Assembly (NCBI RefSeq): GCF_004123845.1
Contig: NZ_NBDP01000019.1
Location: forward strand, 124,001 to 188,000
Source: Allobosea sp. Tri-44
GTDB lineage: Bacteria > Pseudomonadota > Alphaproteobacteria > Rhizobiales > Beijerinckiaceae
Length of the DNA stretch: 64,000 nucleotides
Reading direction: 5' to 3'
Shown here: positions 1 to 8,942 of the stretch, piece after piece
Layout: the number at the start of each line of letters is the position of its first letter
Numbering within the stretch: position 1 is the stretch's first letter
The notes under the pieces: model-generated
What the model was told of the DNA's origin: nothing
The model's database searches: none
What the model saw: the letters and a program-made list of their open reading frames with translations, nothing else
Position numbers and translations under genes: made by a program

Positions 1-1
1 C

Positions 2-64
2 GCTGACCAATACGCCGACGGCGTGATCCTCGACTTCGACTACTGGGCCCTGCTGCCGCGCTGA
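2..64 (+). CDS. C-terminal tail of an unknown protein (cut by window start)
   Basis: An open frame enters from the left edge and stops at TGA 62-64. It encodes a 20-residue tail that starts ADQYADG and ends WALLPR. The clean codon use and the stop just before a convergent gene suggest a genuine gene end. Too little is present to name a family. Confidence 0.5.
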   Translation, partial: ADQYADGVILDFDYWALLPR

Positions 65-78
65 CCCCGAGGGGAACC

Positions 79-411
79 TTACTGAGTGCCTTCGCCTGTC
101 TTCTTGACGCTGACCTTGCCCTTGCCGTCGACTGTCGCTTCGTAAGTCAGCAGGTCGATGCGCTCCTCCTGCGAGATCGAGACGGTGAAGGAGGTCGTCG
201 AGTTCTGCTTGATCGCGCTGATCCCGCCGCCGCCGACCTGCTTATAGGTGCGGCTGATATCGGCGAGAATCGCCTCGATGATGCATTTGGAGCGTTCGAT
301 CGCGTTCATCTGGCAGCGCTTTCCTGTGGCGTGGGCGGGGCCGAGCAGGCCGGCCATTCCGCTCAGAACGAGAATGAGCATCGAAAGGTTTCGTGAGATG
401 GTTCGTGGCAT
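79..411 (-). CDS. Small secreted hypothetical protein
   Basis: This 110-residue protein has an N-terminal signal peptide: a positively charged start, a hydrophobic stretch at about residues 10-24, and a likely cut after AHA (27-29). The mature part is small and basic, with two cysteines (in KRCQM and SKCII), a GGGG turn and a lysine-rich end. I recognise no domain. It starts 25 bp after the stop of the metzincin-like protease gene on the same strand, so the two are probably cotranscribed. A role as an inhibitor or partner of that protease is possible but is only an inference from position. Confidence 0.6.
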   Translation of the reverse strand: MPRTISRNLSMLILVLSGMAGLLGPAHATGKRCQMNAIERSKCIIEAILADISRTYKQVGGGGISAIKQNSTTSFTVSISQEERIDLLTYEATVDGKGKVSVKKTGEGTQ

Positions 412-436
412 GGCGGTCCAGCCGGGTTGAGTAAGC

Positions 437-1273
437 TTACTTGCGCAAGGGCCGGTGCGTGAGCATGGCGTTGCTGGCGACCTCGGCCGGGATGCGCGGA
501 TAGATGCGCTGCGTCTTGGCCTCCCAGTCGGTCGCCGTCAGCGCGTTGCCCTTGCCGGAGAGTGCGACCATCGCCTTGCGCCAGGGCATGGCGTGGCTCA
601 GGCGCAGCTGCATGCCCTGGCCCATGACGGAATACTTGTCGACATCGGCGACGCCGTAGCAGTTCGAGGCGTTGGTATCGCCACCTGGCGGGCAATGCGC
701 CTTGCCGATGTCGACATGGCCCAGCCCGAGCAGGTGGCCGACCTCGTGGACATGAGCGCGCTGCATGATCGCCTTGCCCTTGCTGTCGGTACCCTTATGC
801 ACCGAATTGGTGTCGAGGCTGTCATAGAGCTTGGCATGCGAGCCGAACCAGGTCTCGCTCTTGTGCAGCCGGACCACGTCGATGACGTGATGGTGGCCGC
901 CGAGCGTGATGCCGCGATCCTCGATCTTCAGCAGGCACCAGATGTTGGGACGGTATTTCGTGCCGTTCTTATCGAGCTCATAGACGGGAAAGTTGTTTGA
1001 AAGCCAGAACTTGCCGTTCCAGAACCGGGTCGCCGAAGCCACGAAATTCTGCTTCCAGAGATTCCAGCTGCCCGTGGTCCATTTGACGATCTTGCGGGTC
1101 GGCGCGGTGGCACGGTTATAGTCGTGATAGGTGCCTTCGGCCGCGCCCGCGGCCGGGTTGATCTGTCGGAAGCCGAGCTTCAGCGTCAAGGTCAGCTCGG
1201 CATTGTTGTAAGGGTCGCAGCAGTCGGTGTTCAGTTCGGCCTCGAACTGTGAAAGGCTCATACCCAGTTTCAT
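437..1273 (-). CDS. Metzincin-like zinc metalloprotease
   Basis: The 278-residue product carries the full metzincin zinc site HEVGHLLGLGH (176-186), which fits HExxHxxGxxH with His176, His180 and His186 as ligands and Glu177 as general base. About 30 residues later comes a Met-turn, SVMGQGM (215-221). I chose the ATG at 1273 because GAGGA lies just upstream; the open frame continues further but has non-protein-like composition. No signal peptide is visible at this start (MKLGMSLSQF), which is unusual for the class; it may stay inside the cell, leave by another route, or have a mis-set start. It resembles matrixin/M10-like enzymes, but the rest of the chain matches no named family I can identify. 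Confidence 0.75.
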   Translation of the reverse strand: MKLGMSLSQFEAELNTDCCDPYNNAELTLTLKLGFRQINPAAGAAEGTYHDYNRATAPTRKIVKWTTGSWNLWKQNFVASATRFWNGKFWLSNNFPVYELDKNGTKYRPNIWCLLKIEDRGITLGGHHHVIDVVRLHKSETWFGSHAKLYDSLDTNSVHKGTDSKGKAIMQRAHVHEVGHLLGLGHVDIGKAHCPPGGDTNASNCYGVADVDKYSVMGQGMQLRLSHAMPWRKAMVALSGKGNALTATDWEAKTQRIYPRIPAEVASNAMLTHRPLRK

Positions 1274-1385
1274 GGATGGTCCTCGCCCTGTGCGATACGG
1301 TCCTGAGGAAGGTGGCGAGCTGCGCTTGTCCGGCTTTAGATGCTTTTCGCCGGCAGGCCTCCGGGCTGGTGGGGGATCAGGTAAA

Positions 1386-1409
1386 GTTACAGATTTGGTT
1401 TTCTGTAAC
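1386..1409. promoter_or_regulatory. Inverted repeat GTTACAG-N10-CTGTAAC, candidate operator
   Basis: Perfect 7-bp arms (1386-1392 and 1403-1409) surround an AT-rich 10-bp spacer. The site lies in the 252-bp divergent gap between the metalloprotease gene and sdhC. The symmetry and 17-bp centre spacing fit a dimeric regulator site. It could serve either direction. Confidence 0.45.
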
Positions 1410-1525
1410 CGACCATTCGCTTGCCGCATTGCAGCACGAGAGTGGTTTCGTTAGACAGCCATTCACTCTAGAACGATACCAAGCGATCTTCGCTTCGTGA
1501 GCTTGAAGGGTCGGGAGTTCAAGAC

Positions 1526-1918
1526 TTGGCCGAGTCCAGACCGGCGGCGCGCCCGCTTTCCCCGCATCTGCAGATCTACCGCTGGTCCTGGACCATGGCG
1601 GCGTCGATCGCCCACCGCGCCACCGGCGTGGCGCTCTATGGCGGCACCCTGCTGATCGCGCTCTGGCTGATCGCGGCCGCGTCCGGCCCAGCCGCCTACG
1701 AAACTGCGCAGTGGATCGCGGGCTCGATCCTCGGCCGCCTCGTTCTGTTCGGTTACACCTTCGTGCTGCTGCATCATATGGTCGGCGGGCTCCGCCATTT
1801 CGTCTGGGATCTCGGCTACGGCTTCGACCCGCAGACCCGTATGAACCTGGCCAAGTACAACCTCGTCGCCTCCGGCGTGCTCACTGTGCTGGTCTGGCTC
1901 GTCGTCCTGACGCGCTGA
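1526..1918 (+). CDS. sdhC: Succinate dehydrogenase cytochrome b556 subunit SdhC
   Basis: This 130-residue membrane anchor of respiratory complex II binds heme b and, with SdhD, forms the quinone site. The N-terminal signature SPHLQIYRW, then [11 protein letters not shown], is typical of SdhC. Three membrane spans follow, and the heme-ligand region HHMVGGLRH sits at the start of helix 2-3. A TTG at 1526 is the most likely start, because it gives the family-typical short N-terminus before PLSPHLQIY. It is the first gene of the sdhCDAB operon, with sdhD starting 11 bp after its stop. Confidence 0.92.
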   Translation: MAESRPAARPLSPHLQIYRWSWTMAASIAHRATGVALYGGTLLIALWLIAAASGPAAYETAQWIAGSILGRLVLFGYTFVLLHHMVGGLRHFVWDLGYGFDPQTRMNLAKYNLVASGVLTVLVWLVVLTR

Positions 1919-1929
1919 GGAACACGAAG

Positions 1930-2322
1930 ATGCTCTCCAACTCCTCGATGCGCACCCCACTCGGCCGCGTCCGCGGTCTCGGCTCGGCGAAGTCCGGCAC
2001 AGGCCATTTCTGGCTGCAGCGCATCACGGGCGTCGCCAACGTCATCCTGACGCTCGCTTTCCTCTGTGTCGTCATCTCGCTGATCGGCAAGCCCTATGGC
2101 GCCGCCATCGCGACGCTGTCGAACCCGATCGTCGCCATCCTGATGCTGCTCTTCGTCGTGTCCGGCGCGGTCCATATGCGCCTCGGCATGCAGGTCATCA
2201 TCGAGGACTATATCCATCACGAGGGCATCAAAATTCTCGCCGTGATGGCCAACACCTTCTTTGCGATCGCGGTCGGCGCTGCCTGCGCCTTCGCGCTCCT
2301 GAAGATCTCGTTCGGAGGCTGA
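1930..2322 (+). CDS. sdhD: Succinate dehydrogenase membrane anchor subunit SdhD
   Basis: This 130-residue integral membrane subunit pairs with SdhC to anchor the catalytic SdhAB dimer and hold heme and ubiquinone. The alphaproteobacterial signature is clear: [17 protein letters not shown], then [11 protein letters not shown]. Three hydrophobic helices follow, with [15 protein letters not shown] carrying the expected heme histidine. The ATG at 1930 follows AACACGAAG. It ends 2 bp before sdhA. Confidence 0.93.
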   Translation: MLSNSSMRTPLGRVRGLGSAKSGTGHFWLQRITGVANVILTLAFLCVVISLIGKPYGAAIATLSNPIVAILMLLFVVSGAVHMRLGMQVIIEDYIHHEGIKILAVMANTFFAIAVGAACAFALLKISFGG

Positions 2323-2324
2323 TC

Positions 2325-4157
2325 ATGGCGATCACCCGCGCCCGCGCCACCCCGGCCTATACCGGCCAGGCCTACGCCATCACCGACCACACCTTCGACG
2401 TCGTCGTCGTCGGCGCCGGCGGCGCGGGCTTGCGCGCCACGGTCGGCTGCTCGCAGGCCGGCCTGCGCACCGCCTGCATCTCCAAGGTGTTCCCGACCCG
2501 CTCGCACACCGTCGCGGCCCAGGGCGGCGTCGCCGCCTCGCTCGGCAACATGGGCAAGGACACCTGGCAATGGCACATGTACGACACCGTGAAGGGGTCG
2601 GACTGGCTCGGCGACCAGGATGCGATCGAATACCTCGTCCGCAATGCGCCGGCCGCCGTCTACGAGCTCGAGCATTGGGGCGTGCCGTTCTCGCGCACCG
2701 AGAGCGGCAAGATCTACCAGCGCCCCTTCGGCGGCATGACCACCGATTTCGGCAACGGTCCGCCGGCGCAGCGCACCTGCGCCGCTGCCGACCGCACCGG
2801 CCACGCCATGCTGCACACGCTCTATGGCCAGGCGCTGCGCTACAATACCGAGTTCTTCATCGAATACTTCGCCATCGACCTGATCATGGACGAGGACGGC
2901 CATTGCCGCGGCGTGCTCGCGCTCAAGCTCGACGACGGCACGCTGCACCGCTTCCGCTCGCAGCAGACGATCCTGGCGACCGGCGGCTATGGCCGCGCCT
3001 ATTTCTCGGCGACCTCGGCCCATACCTGCACCGGCGACGGCGGCGGCATGGTGCTGCGCGCCGGCCTGCCGATGCAGGACATGGAGTTCGTGCAGTTCCA
3101 CCCGACCGGCATCTACGGCTCGGGCTGCCTGATCACCGAGGGCGCGCGCGGCGAGGGCGGCTACCTCACCAATTCCGAGGGCGAGCGCTTCATGGAGCGC
3201 TATGCCCCTTCGGCCAAGGACCTTGCCTCGCGCGACGTCGTCTCACGCTCGATGACGATGGAGATCCGGGCCGGCCGCGGCGTCGGCAAGGACAAGGACC
3301 ACATCTACCTGCATCTCGACCATCTCGACCCGAAGATCCTGCACGAGCGCCTGCCCGGCATCTCGGAAAGCGCCAAGATCTTCGCCGGCGTCGACGTCAC
3401 CCGCGAGCCGATCCCGGTGATCCCGACTGTGCACTACAACATGGGCGGCATCCCGACGAACTTCCACGGCGAGGTGCTGACCAAGGTCGACGGTGATCCC
3501 GACCGGGTCGTGCCGGGCCTGATGGCGATCGGCGAAGCGGCCTGCGTCTCGGTCCACGGCGCCAACCGCCTCGGCTCGAACTCGCTGATCGACCTCGTCG
3601 TCTTCGGCCGGGCAGCGGGCCTGCGCTGCGCCGAGACCGTCAGGGCCGGCGAGAAGCAGCCGGAGCTGCCGGCGAACTCGGCCGATCTCTCGCTCACCCG
3701 CCTCGACAAGTACCGCAACGCCAAGGGCGGCACGCCGACGGCGGTGCTGCGCGACAAGATGCAGCGGATCATGCAAGCCAACTGCGCCGTCTACCGCACC
3801 GGCGAGACGCTGGAGGAGGGCCACAAGCTCATCCACGAGGTTTGGGGTGGCATCACCGACATCGGCACGACGGATCGCTCGCTGATCTGGAACTCGGACC
3901 TGATCGAGACGCTGGAGTTCGAGAACCTGATCACCCAGGCGGTCGTCACCATGGATTCGGCGCTGCAGCGCCCGGAGAGCCGCGGCGCCCATGCCCGCGA
4001 GGATTATCCGGACCGCGACGACAAGGACTGGATGAAGCACACGCTCGCCTGGATCGATGACGAGAAGCGCACGGTCACGCTCGATGACCGTCCGGTGCAC
4101 ACCTACACGCTCTCGAACGACATCGAATACATCAAGCCTAAGGCGCGGGTGTACTGA
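2325..4157 (+). CDS. sdhA: Succinate dehydrogenase flavoprotein subunit SdhA
   Basis: This 610-residue subunit oxidises succinate to fumarate in the TCA cycle, with electrons passing through covalent FAD to SdhB. The Rossmann motif [11 protein letters not shown] is near residues 28-38. The FAD-linking histidine is His61 in [10 protein letters not shown]. Active-site segments [20 protein letters not shown] and [11 protein letters not shown] are all present. Length is normal for the bacterial enzyme. It lies 2 bp from sdhD and 14 bp from sdhB, so all four genes form one transcript. Confidence 0.98.
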   Translation: MAITRARATPAYTGQAYAITDHTFDVVVVGAGGAGLRATVGCSQAGLRTACISKVFPTRSHTVAAQGGVAASLGNMGKDTWQWHMYDTVKGSDWLGDQDAIEYLVRNAPAAVYELEHWGVPFSRTESGKIYQRPFGGMTTDFGNGPPAQRTCAAADRTGHAMLHTLYGQALRYNTEFFIEYFAIDLIMDEDGHCRGVLALKLDDGTLHRFRSQQTILATGGYGRAYFSATSAHTCTGDGGGMVLRAGLPMQDMEFVQFHPTGIYGSGCLITEGARGEGGYLTNSEGERFMERYAPSAKDLASRDVVSRSMTMEIRAGRGVGKDKDHIYLHLDHLDPKILHERLPGISESAKIFAGVDVTREPIPVIPTVHYNMGGIPTNFHGEVLTKVDGDPDRVVPGLMAIGEAACVSVHGANRLGSNSLIDLVVFGRAAGLRCAETVRAGEKQPELPANSADLSLTRLDKYRNAKGGTPTAVLRDKMQRIMQANCAVYRTGETLEEGHKLIHEVWGGITDIGTTDRSLIWNSDLIETLEFENLITQAVVTMDSALQRPESRGAHAREDYPDRDDKDWMKHTLAWIDDEKRTVTLDDRPVHTYTLSNDIEYIKPKARVY

Positions 4158-4171
4158 GGACGATCTGACAG

Positions 4172-4957
4172 ATGGCCGAATTCACTCTCCCGCAGAACTC
4201 CCGCCTGACCGAAGGCAAGGCCTGGCCGAAGCCGGCCGCTGCCAAGAAGGTCACAGAGTTCAAGATCTATCGCTGGAATCCTGACGACACCGCTAATCCG
4301 CGCACCGACACCTATTATGTCGACCGCGAGGATTGCGGGCCGATGGTGCTCGACGCGCTGATCTGGATCAAGAACAAGGTCGACCCGACGCTGACCTTCC
4401 GGCGCTCCTGCCGCGAGGGCATTTGCGGCTCCTGCGCCATGAACATGGATGGCAAGAACGGGCTCGCCTGCACCACCGGCATCGACGAGTGCGGCGCCAA
4501 GGGCAGGGTCGCGATCTACCCGCTGCCGCATATGCCGGTGGTCAAGGACCTGGTTCCGGACCTGACCCGCTTCTACGCCCAGCATGCCTCGATCGAGCCC
4601 TGGCTCAAGACGACGACGCCAGCGCCCGAAAAGGAATGGAAGCAGGCCAAGGACGACCGCGAGAAGCTCGACGGGCTCTATGAGTGCATCCTGTGCGCCT
4701 GCTGCTCGACCTCGTGCCCGAGCTATTGGTGGAACGGTGACCGCTATCTCGGTCCGGCCGCGCTGCTGCAGGCCTATCGCTGGCTGATCGACAGCCGCGA
4801 CGAAGCCACCGGCGAGCGCCTTGATGATCTTGAAGACCCGTTCCGGCTCTATCGCTGCCACACCATCATGAACTGCGCCAACGCCTGCCCGAAGGGCCTC
4901 AACCCGGCCAAGGCGATTGCGGAAGTGAAGAAGATGATGGTGACCCGCCAGGTCTGA
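4172..4957 (+). CDS. sdhB: Succinate dehydrogenase iron-sulfur subunit SdhB
   Basis: This 261-residue subunit relays electrons from SdhA to quinone through three clusters. The 2Fe-2S cysteines lie in [13 protein letters not shown] with a later LAC. The 4Fe-4S and 3Fe-4S sets are [12 protein letters not shown] and the pair CHTIMNC and [11 protein letters not shown]. All cluster ligands are intact. It is the last gene of sdhCDAB, and a long palindromic repeat follows 32 bp after the stop. Confidence 0.98.
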   Translation: MAEFTLPQNSRLTEGKAWPKPAAAKKVTEFKIYRWNPDDTANPRTDTYYVDREDCGPMVLDALIWIKNKVDPTLTFRRSCREGICGSCAMNMDGKNGLACTTGIDECGAKGRVAIYPLPHMPVVKDLVPDLTRFYAQHASIEPWLKTTTPAPEKEWKQAKDDREKLDGLYECILCACCSTSCPSYWWNGDRYLGPAALLQAYRWLIDSRDEATGERLDDLEDPFRLYRCHTIMNCANACPKGLNPAKAIAEVKKMMVTRQV

Positions 4958-4989
4958 GGCGGCTCCGCCAGCGCGCTGGAATGCTAGCG

Positions 4990-5095
4990 CGTCATGCTCG
5001 GGCTTGACCCGAGCATCTCAGGCCGGAGGAGACTCCATAGCGCCTTCTCGTCATGAGATTCTCGGGTCTGCGCTACGCTTCGCCCGAGAATGACG
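4990..5095. repeat. Intergenic palindromic repeat of the CGTCAT...ATGACG type
   Basis: The outer arms CGTCATGCTCGGGC and GCCCGAGAATGACG are complementary except for one base. Two nested hairpins lie inside: GCTCGGG/CCCGAGC and TTCTCGGG/CCCGAGAA. It lies downstream of sdhB. A near-identical copy occurs at 48335-48411 and relatives at 25341-25436, 50119-50211, 57793-57881 and 19344-19488. In RNA it would fold into a strong stem and could stabilise or end the sdh transcript. Confidence 0.85.
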
Positions 5096-5231
5096 CACGA
5101 ACCTCGGTGAGGCTTGAAGCTTCACCCTAATTCCGCCGCCGATTCCGCCGTTTTCGGCCCTCAATCGATCATGCCCGCGACAAGACGCCGCGCTCTCCTG
5201 GTGACGCTAAGTCACTGCATGAGGGCGAATC

Positions 5232-6653
5232 ATGTCGCAAGAGCAAGAGCACCAGAACGAGAGCAAGCCTGAACCTCCGGCCTTTCCCGCCGGCATCAAC
5301 CCAAGGCGGTTCGGGCGCAGTCCCGGCCTGAAATTCTTCGTCATCGGCTTTCTGGCACTGCTGCTGCTGATCCCGTTGATGTTCGTCTCCGGGCTGCGCA
5401 GCGAGCGCTCGGCAACCGCCAGTCAGGCGTCGCGCGAGATCGGCGAGGCCTGGGGCCGCGAGCAGGTCGTCGGCGGGCCGGTGCTGATGGTGCCCTATCT
5501 GGTGCCGCCCAAGATCGCCAATGCCGCGCCGACGCGCGAGGTGGCGGTCTTCCTGCCGGATGATCTCCAGGCGAGCTCGGAGGCGCAGACCGAGATTCGG
5601 CGGCGCTCGATCTTCGACGTGCCGGTCTATCGCAGCAAGGTTGCGTTGAACGCACGCTTCCTGCCGCCGGACTTCAAGGCGATCACCTCGGATACGGTAC
5701 AGCCGCTCTGGAACGAAGCGGTGCTCGCCGTCGGCGTCGCCGATGTCCGCGGCCTGAAGAACCGCGCCACAGCTCAGATCCGCGACGGCGCGGCGATCGA
5801 GTTCGAGCCGACATTTGGCGCCGGCATCCGCGAGGGCAACGGCATCCATGCCATCTTGCGCGATGTCGACCTGACCAGGCCACTCTCGGTCCAGGTGGCG
5901 CTCGATCTCAACGGCTCGCGCAGCCTGTCGATCGTGCCGCTGGCCAAGAACAGCGCGATCCGGATGAGCTCGAACTGGGAGCATCCGAGCTTCTCCGGCG
6001 CGCATCTGCCGGATGATCGGGTGATCGATGCGAACGGCTTCTCGGCCTCCTGGCGCGTCTCGCATCTGGCGCGCAACCTTCCGCTCGCCTTCAACCATGA
6101 CAACCGGCGCACCGATGCGACCTTTCTCTCCGGCGGCGTCGGTGCCCGCTTCTACCAGCCGGTCGATCTCTACCAGCTGGTCGATCGCGCCATCAAATAC
6201 GCGATCCTGTTCGTCGGGGCGGTCTTTCTCGCTGTGTTCGGGCTGGAACTGGTGGCGCGTGGCAACCTCCACGCCGTCCAGTACACGCTCGTCGGCTTCG
6301 CGCTGGTGCTGTTCTATGTGCTCTTGCTGTCGCTGGCCGAGCATCTCGGCTTCCTGACCGCCTATCTCACAGCGGCAGCTGCGACGACGGCGCTGATCGC
6401 ACTCTATATCGGCCTCGTCCTGCGCAGTTTCGCGCGCGGCGCCGTGCTGGGACTGATCCTCGCCATCGGCTACGGGCTGGTCTACGCACTGCTGAAATCC
6501 GAGGATTTCGCCCTGCTCGCCGGGGCGATCGGCGCCTTCGTCGCGCTGGCGACGCTGATGCTGGCGACGGCCAGGGTCAACTGGTCCGGCCTCGGTGACA
6601 GCGTGGCCAAGAGTGTCACCAGCGATCCGGCGCGGCCGACTGCGCCGGTATGA
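5232..6653 (+). CDS. creD: CreD family inner-membrane protein
   Basis: The 473-residue product matches the CreD (inner membrane protein) family. After a proline-rich cytoplasmic N-terminus comes one membrane helix at about residues 36-55. A large periplasmic domain of about 250 residues begins with the family-typical ASREIGEAWGREQVVGGPVLMVPY. A block of several helices closes the protein (about 310-450). In E. coli, CreD belongs to the CreBC regulon and affects envelope integrity and colicin E2 tolerance. No creBC genes are nearby. The ATG at 5232 is preceded by GAGGGCG. Confidence 0.88.
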   Translation: MSQEQEHQNESKPEPPAFPAGINPRRFGRSPGLKFFVIGFLALLLLIPLMFVSGLRSERSATASQASREIGEAWGREQVVGGPVLMVPYLVPPKIANAAPTREVAVFLPDDLQASSEAQTEIRRRSIFDVPVYRSKVALNARFLPPDFKAITSDTVQPLWNEAVLAVGVADVRGLKNRATAQIRDGAAIEFEPTFGAGIREGNGIHAILRDVDLTRPLSVQVALDLNGSRSLSIVPLAKNSAIRMSSNWEHPSFSGAHLPDDRVIDANGFSASWRVSHLARNLPLAFNHDNRRTDATFLSGGVGARFYQPVDLYQLVDRAIKYAILFVGAVFLAVFGLELVARGNLHAVQYTLVGFALVLFYVLLLSLAEHLGFLTAYLTAAAATTALIALYIGLVLRSFARGAVLGLILAIGYGLVYALLKSEDFALLAGAIGAFVALATLMLATARVNWSGLGDSVAKSVTSDPARPTAPV

Positions 6654-6656
6654 CGC

Positions 6657-7901
6657 CTAGGACAGGTAACGACCCGGCGCGAAAGGCGCCGGGTCGGCGG
6701 GAGCCTGCTCGCCGCAGACCAGCGCGGCGAGGATCTCCCCCGTCACGGGTCCGGTCGAGAAGCCGATATGCTGGTTGCCGAAGGCGAGCCAGAGGCCGGG
6801 ATTGCGCGGCGCCTCTCCGATCATCGGCAGCGAATCCGGCAGGGTCGGGCGCGAGCCGCGCCATGTCGTCTCCTCCGCCGGTTCGGTCAGCGGGAAGGCC
6901 TCGCGGGCTCGCGGCAGCACCTGGTCGATCTGGGCATGGTTGTCGGGTGCGTCGCGATGGGCGAGCTCGACGCCGCTGGTCAGGCGCAGGCCGAGTTCCA
7001 TCGGCGCCAGCATATAGGCGGCCTCGACATCGTAGATCGGGCGGTTCAGGAAACGCCCCTGTGCCGGCTTGTAGTGGCGGTGATAGCCGCGCTCGACATT
7101 GAGCGGGACTTTGAGCCCGAGCGGCCGCAGCAGATCGCCGCTCCAGGGACCGAGTGCGACGACCGCAAGATCGGCGTCGTGATGTGCACCCTTGCCGATC
7201 GCGCGCCAGCCTTCGCCCTGCTTCGACAGCGTGGTTACCTCGTCGCGCAGGATAGTGCCGCCGCGGGCGGCGAACAGAGCCGCATAGGCCTCGACCACCG
7301 CGCCCGGCCAATCGACCGAGGCGCTGTCCTTGTGATGCAGGGCGGCCGAGAAGATCGGGTTGAGGCTCGGCTCCAGCGCCGAGAGCGCCTGGCGGTCGAG
7401 CGCCTCGACGCGCACGCCATGATCCTCGAGGAAGGCCCGGCGTGCTTCGGCGGCAGCCTGGCCGGCCTCGCTGCGCCAGAGCTCGAGGAAACCGGTATCG
7501 CGCAGGCGCCAGGCGATGCCGGCTTCGGTCATCAGGCGCTTGTGCAGGGGCAGGGAGGGCGTGACCAGGCTTTCCAGCGCGGCGACGCGGTGGCTAAGCC
7601 GGTTCGGCTTGGCCTCGGCGAGGAAGCCGAGGATCCAGCCGGGATTGGCCAGGAGATGGCCGAGCCGATAGCGCACAGCTGCGTGCCGGTTGCCGAGGTA
7701 TTTCGGCAGATTCTTCCACAGGCCGGGATTGTTGAGCGGCATGATCGAGGAGCGGCTGATCACGCCGGCATTGCCGTAGGAGGTCTCGCGGCCGGGTTCG
7801 CGGCGATCGATCAGCGTCACCTTGAGGCCGCGCTTCTGCAGGGCGAGCGCACAGGAGACGCCGACCATGCCGGCGCCGATAACAATGACGCTGCGGTTCA
7901 C
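6657..7901 (-). CDS. DadA-like FAD-dependent amino-acid oxidase/dehydrogenase
   Basis: This 414-residue flavoenzyme has an N-terminal FAD fold (VIGAGMVGVSCALAL, about 5-19) and the DAO-family continuation SYGNAGVIS. The C-terminal part contains TWRGSRPTLPDSLPMIG and FGNQHIGFSTGP, typical of DadA-type D-amino-acid dehydrogenases, which oxidise the amine of a small amino acid and pass electrons to the respiratory chain. The true substrate cannot be read from sequence. It overlaps the amidotransferase gene by 4 bp (ATGA), so the two are translationally coupled. Confidence 0.82.
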   Translation of the reverse strand: MNRSVIVIGAGMVGVSCALALQKRGLKVTLIDRREPGRETSYGNAGVISRSSIMPLNNPGLWKNLPKYLGNRHAAVRYRLGHLLANPGWILGFLAEAKPNRLSHRVAALESLVTPSLPLHKRLMTEAGIAWRLRDTGFLELWRSEAGQAAAEARRAFLEDHGVRVEALDRQALSALEPSLNPIFSAALHHKDSASVDWPGAVVEAYAALFAARGGTILRDEVTTLSKQGEGWRAIGKGAHHDADLAVVALGPWSGDLLRPLGLKVPLNVERGYHRHYKPAQGRFLNRPIYDVEAAYMLAPMELGLRLTSGVELAHRDAPDNHAQIDQVLPRAREAFPLTEPAEETTWRGSRPTLPDSLPMIGEAPRNPGLWLAFGNQHIGFSTGPVTGEILAALVCGEQAPADPAPFAPGRYLS

Positions 7902-8692
7902 TTGGACAGGTCCGGGGAGAGGGCGGGCTCGGCGAGCCAGTGATCGAGGAAGCCGTCGAGCCAGGCACGCACCGCCGGATCGTACTGGTACCAGCCGGCG
8001 AGGTGCTGGTGGCGCAATTGTGCGCCCGGCATCAGCGTGCGCTCATGTGCGCGCACCGACCAGCGGCACATCATCGCCAGCGTCACCTCGGGGTGGAACT
8101 GCAGGCCATAGGCCTTGCGGCCGACGCGGACCGCCTGGACCGGGAAATCGCCGCCGGTCGCCAGGCATTCAGCGCCGGTCGGGCAGTCGAAGCCCTCGCG
8201 ATGCCATTGATAGACCGTTCCAGGCCAGATGCTGCTGGTCGTGGCAGCGTCGGCATGGCCGGCTTCCGTCAGGCTTAGTGGGTAGTAGCCGATCTCGGCC
8301 CGTCCCTCTGCATGGGTGTAGACGGCCGCGCCGAGATGGCGGGCCAGCATCTGTGCGCCGAGGCAAAGGCCGAGGAAGGGCGCGTCCTCTTTCAGGCAGA
8401 CGCCGATCCAGTCGATCTCCGCCTTGACGAAATCATCGGGGTCGTTGGCGCTCATCGGCCCGCCGAAGATCACCGCGCCGGCATGGCCCTGCATGGTCTG
8501 CGGCAGCGGATCGCCGAAACGGGGCCTGCGGATATCAAGGGCATGGCCACGCTCGGCGATGAGGCGGCCGACACGGCCGGGCGTCGAATGCTCCTGATGG
8601 AGCACGATCAGCACCGGTTTGCGCGGTGGCAGGGCGTCGAGGCGGGTGCGGAGCCGGCGACGGGCTTCGAAGCGATAGGACTGATCGTTCAT
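7898..8692 (-). CDS. Class I glutamine amidotransferase (GMP-synthase-like GATase domain)
   Basis: This 264-residue stand-alone GATase-1 domain has nucleophile Cys110 in GLCLGAQ and the His200/Glu202 pair in FHPEV, so the catalytic triad is complete. The oxyanion strand GAVIFGGPMSANDP is also typical. Such enzymes hydrolyse glutamine or gamma-glutamyl amides. I set the start at ATG 8692; the frame is open further upstream but overlaps the TetR control region. Coupling to a DadA-like oxidase suggests a small amine or amino-acid salvage route. The exact substrate is unknown. Confidence 0.83.
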   Translation of the reverse strand: MNDQSYRFEARRRLRTRLDALPPRKPVLIVLHQEHSTPGRVGRLIAERGHALDIRRPRFGDPLPQTMQGHAGAVIFGGPMSANDPDDFVKAEIDWIGVCLKEDAPFLGLCLGAQMLARHLGAAVYTHAEGRAEIGYYPLSLTEAGHADAATTSSIWPGTVYQWHREGFDCPTGAECLATGGDFPVQAVRVGRKAYGLQFHPEVTLAMMCRWSVRAHERTLMPGAQLRHQHLAGWYQYDPAVRAWLDGFLDHWLAEPALSPDLSK

Positions 8693-8880
8693 CGCGACGT
8701 TCGATTGCGCTCCCGAGACCGGATTCTCCGCGCCGGATCGCCTTAAAATGCGGTTTGCCGACCCTCGCGGCAAGCAAATTATGCGCCATGGCAGGCATGA
8801 CGGAGGCCAGCGCCGTGCATGCTTCGTGCAATCTTCCGTCAATAGTCTTCTGGCAATGCAACCTCCAGTGACGATGCCGG

Positions 8881-8909
8881 TTGACTTTCGAGCTAGGTTT
8901 GGGCATGAG
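8881..8909 (+). promoter_or_regulatory. Putative promoter of the TetR-RND operon
   Basis: TTGACT at 8881-8886 is a good -35 box. With a 17-bp spacer the -10 would fall at about 8904-8909, inside the left half of the palindromic operator, so repressor binding would block polymerase. The -10 is weak. Confidence 0.4.
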
Positions 8910-8928
8910 AATGAACGTTCATTCTCAT
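8905..8928. promoter_or_regulatory. 24-bp perfect palindrome, TetR-family operator
   Basis: The half-site ATGAGAATGAAC is followed directly by its exact reverse complement. Its centre lies 26 bp before the TetR start codon and it overlaps the likely -10 region. A perfect palindrome next to a tetR-type gene heading an efflux operon is the standard autoregulatory layout. The core GAATGAACGTTCATTC resembles operators of other TetR-controlled RND pumps. Confidence 0.85.
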
Positions 8929-8942
8929 CACTCAGAAGAAGC

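Noticed and set aside
1274..1429. A 52-residue N-terminal extension of the metzincin-like protease
   Set aside because: Composition is proline- and arginine-rich without a signal peptide, and a good ribosome site precedes ATG 1273.
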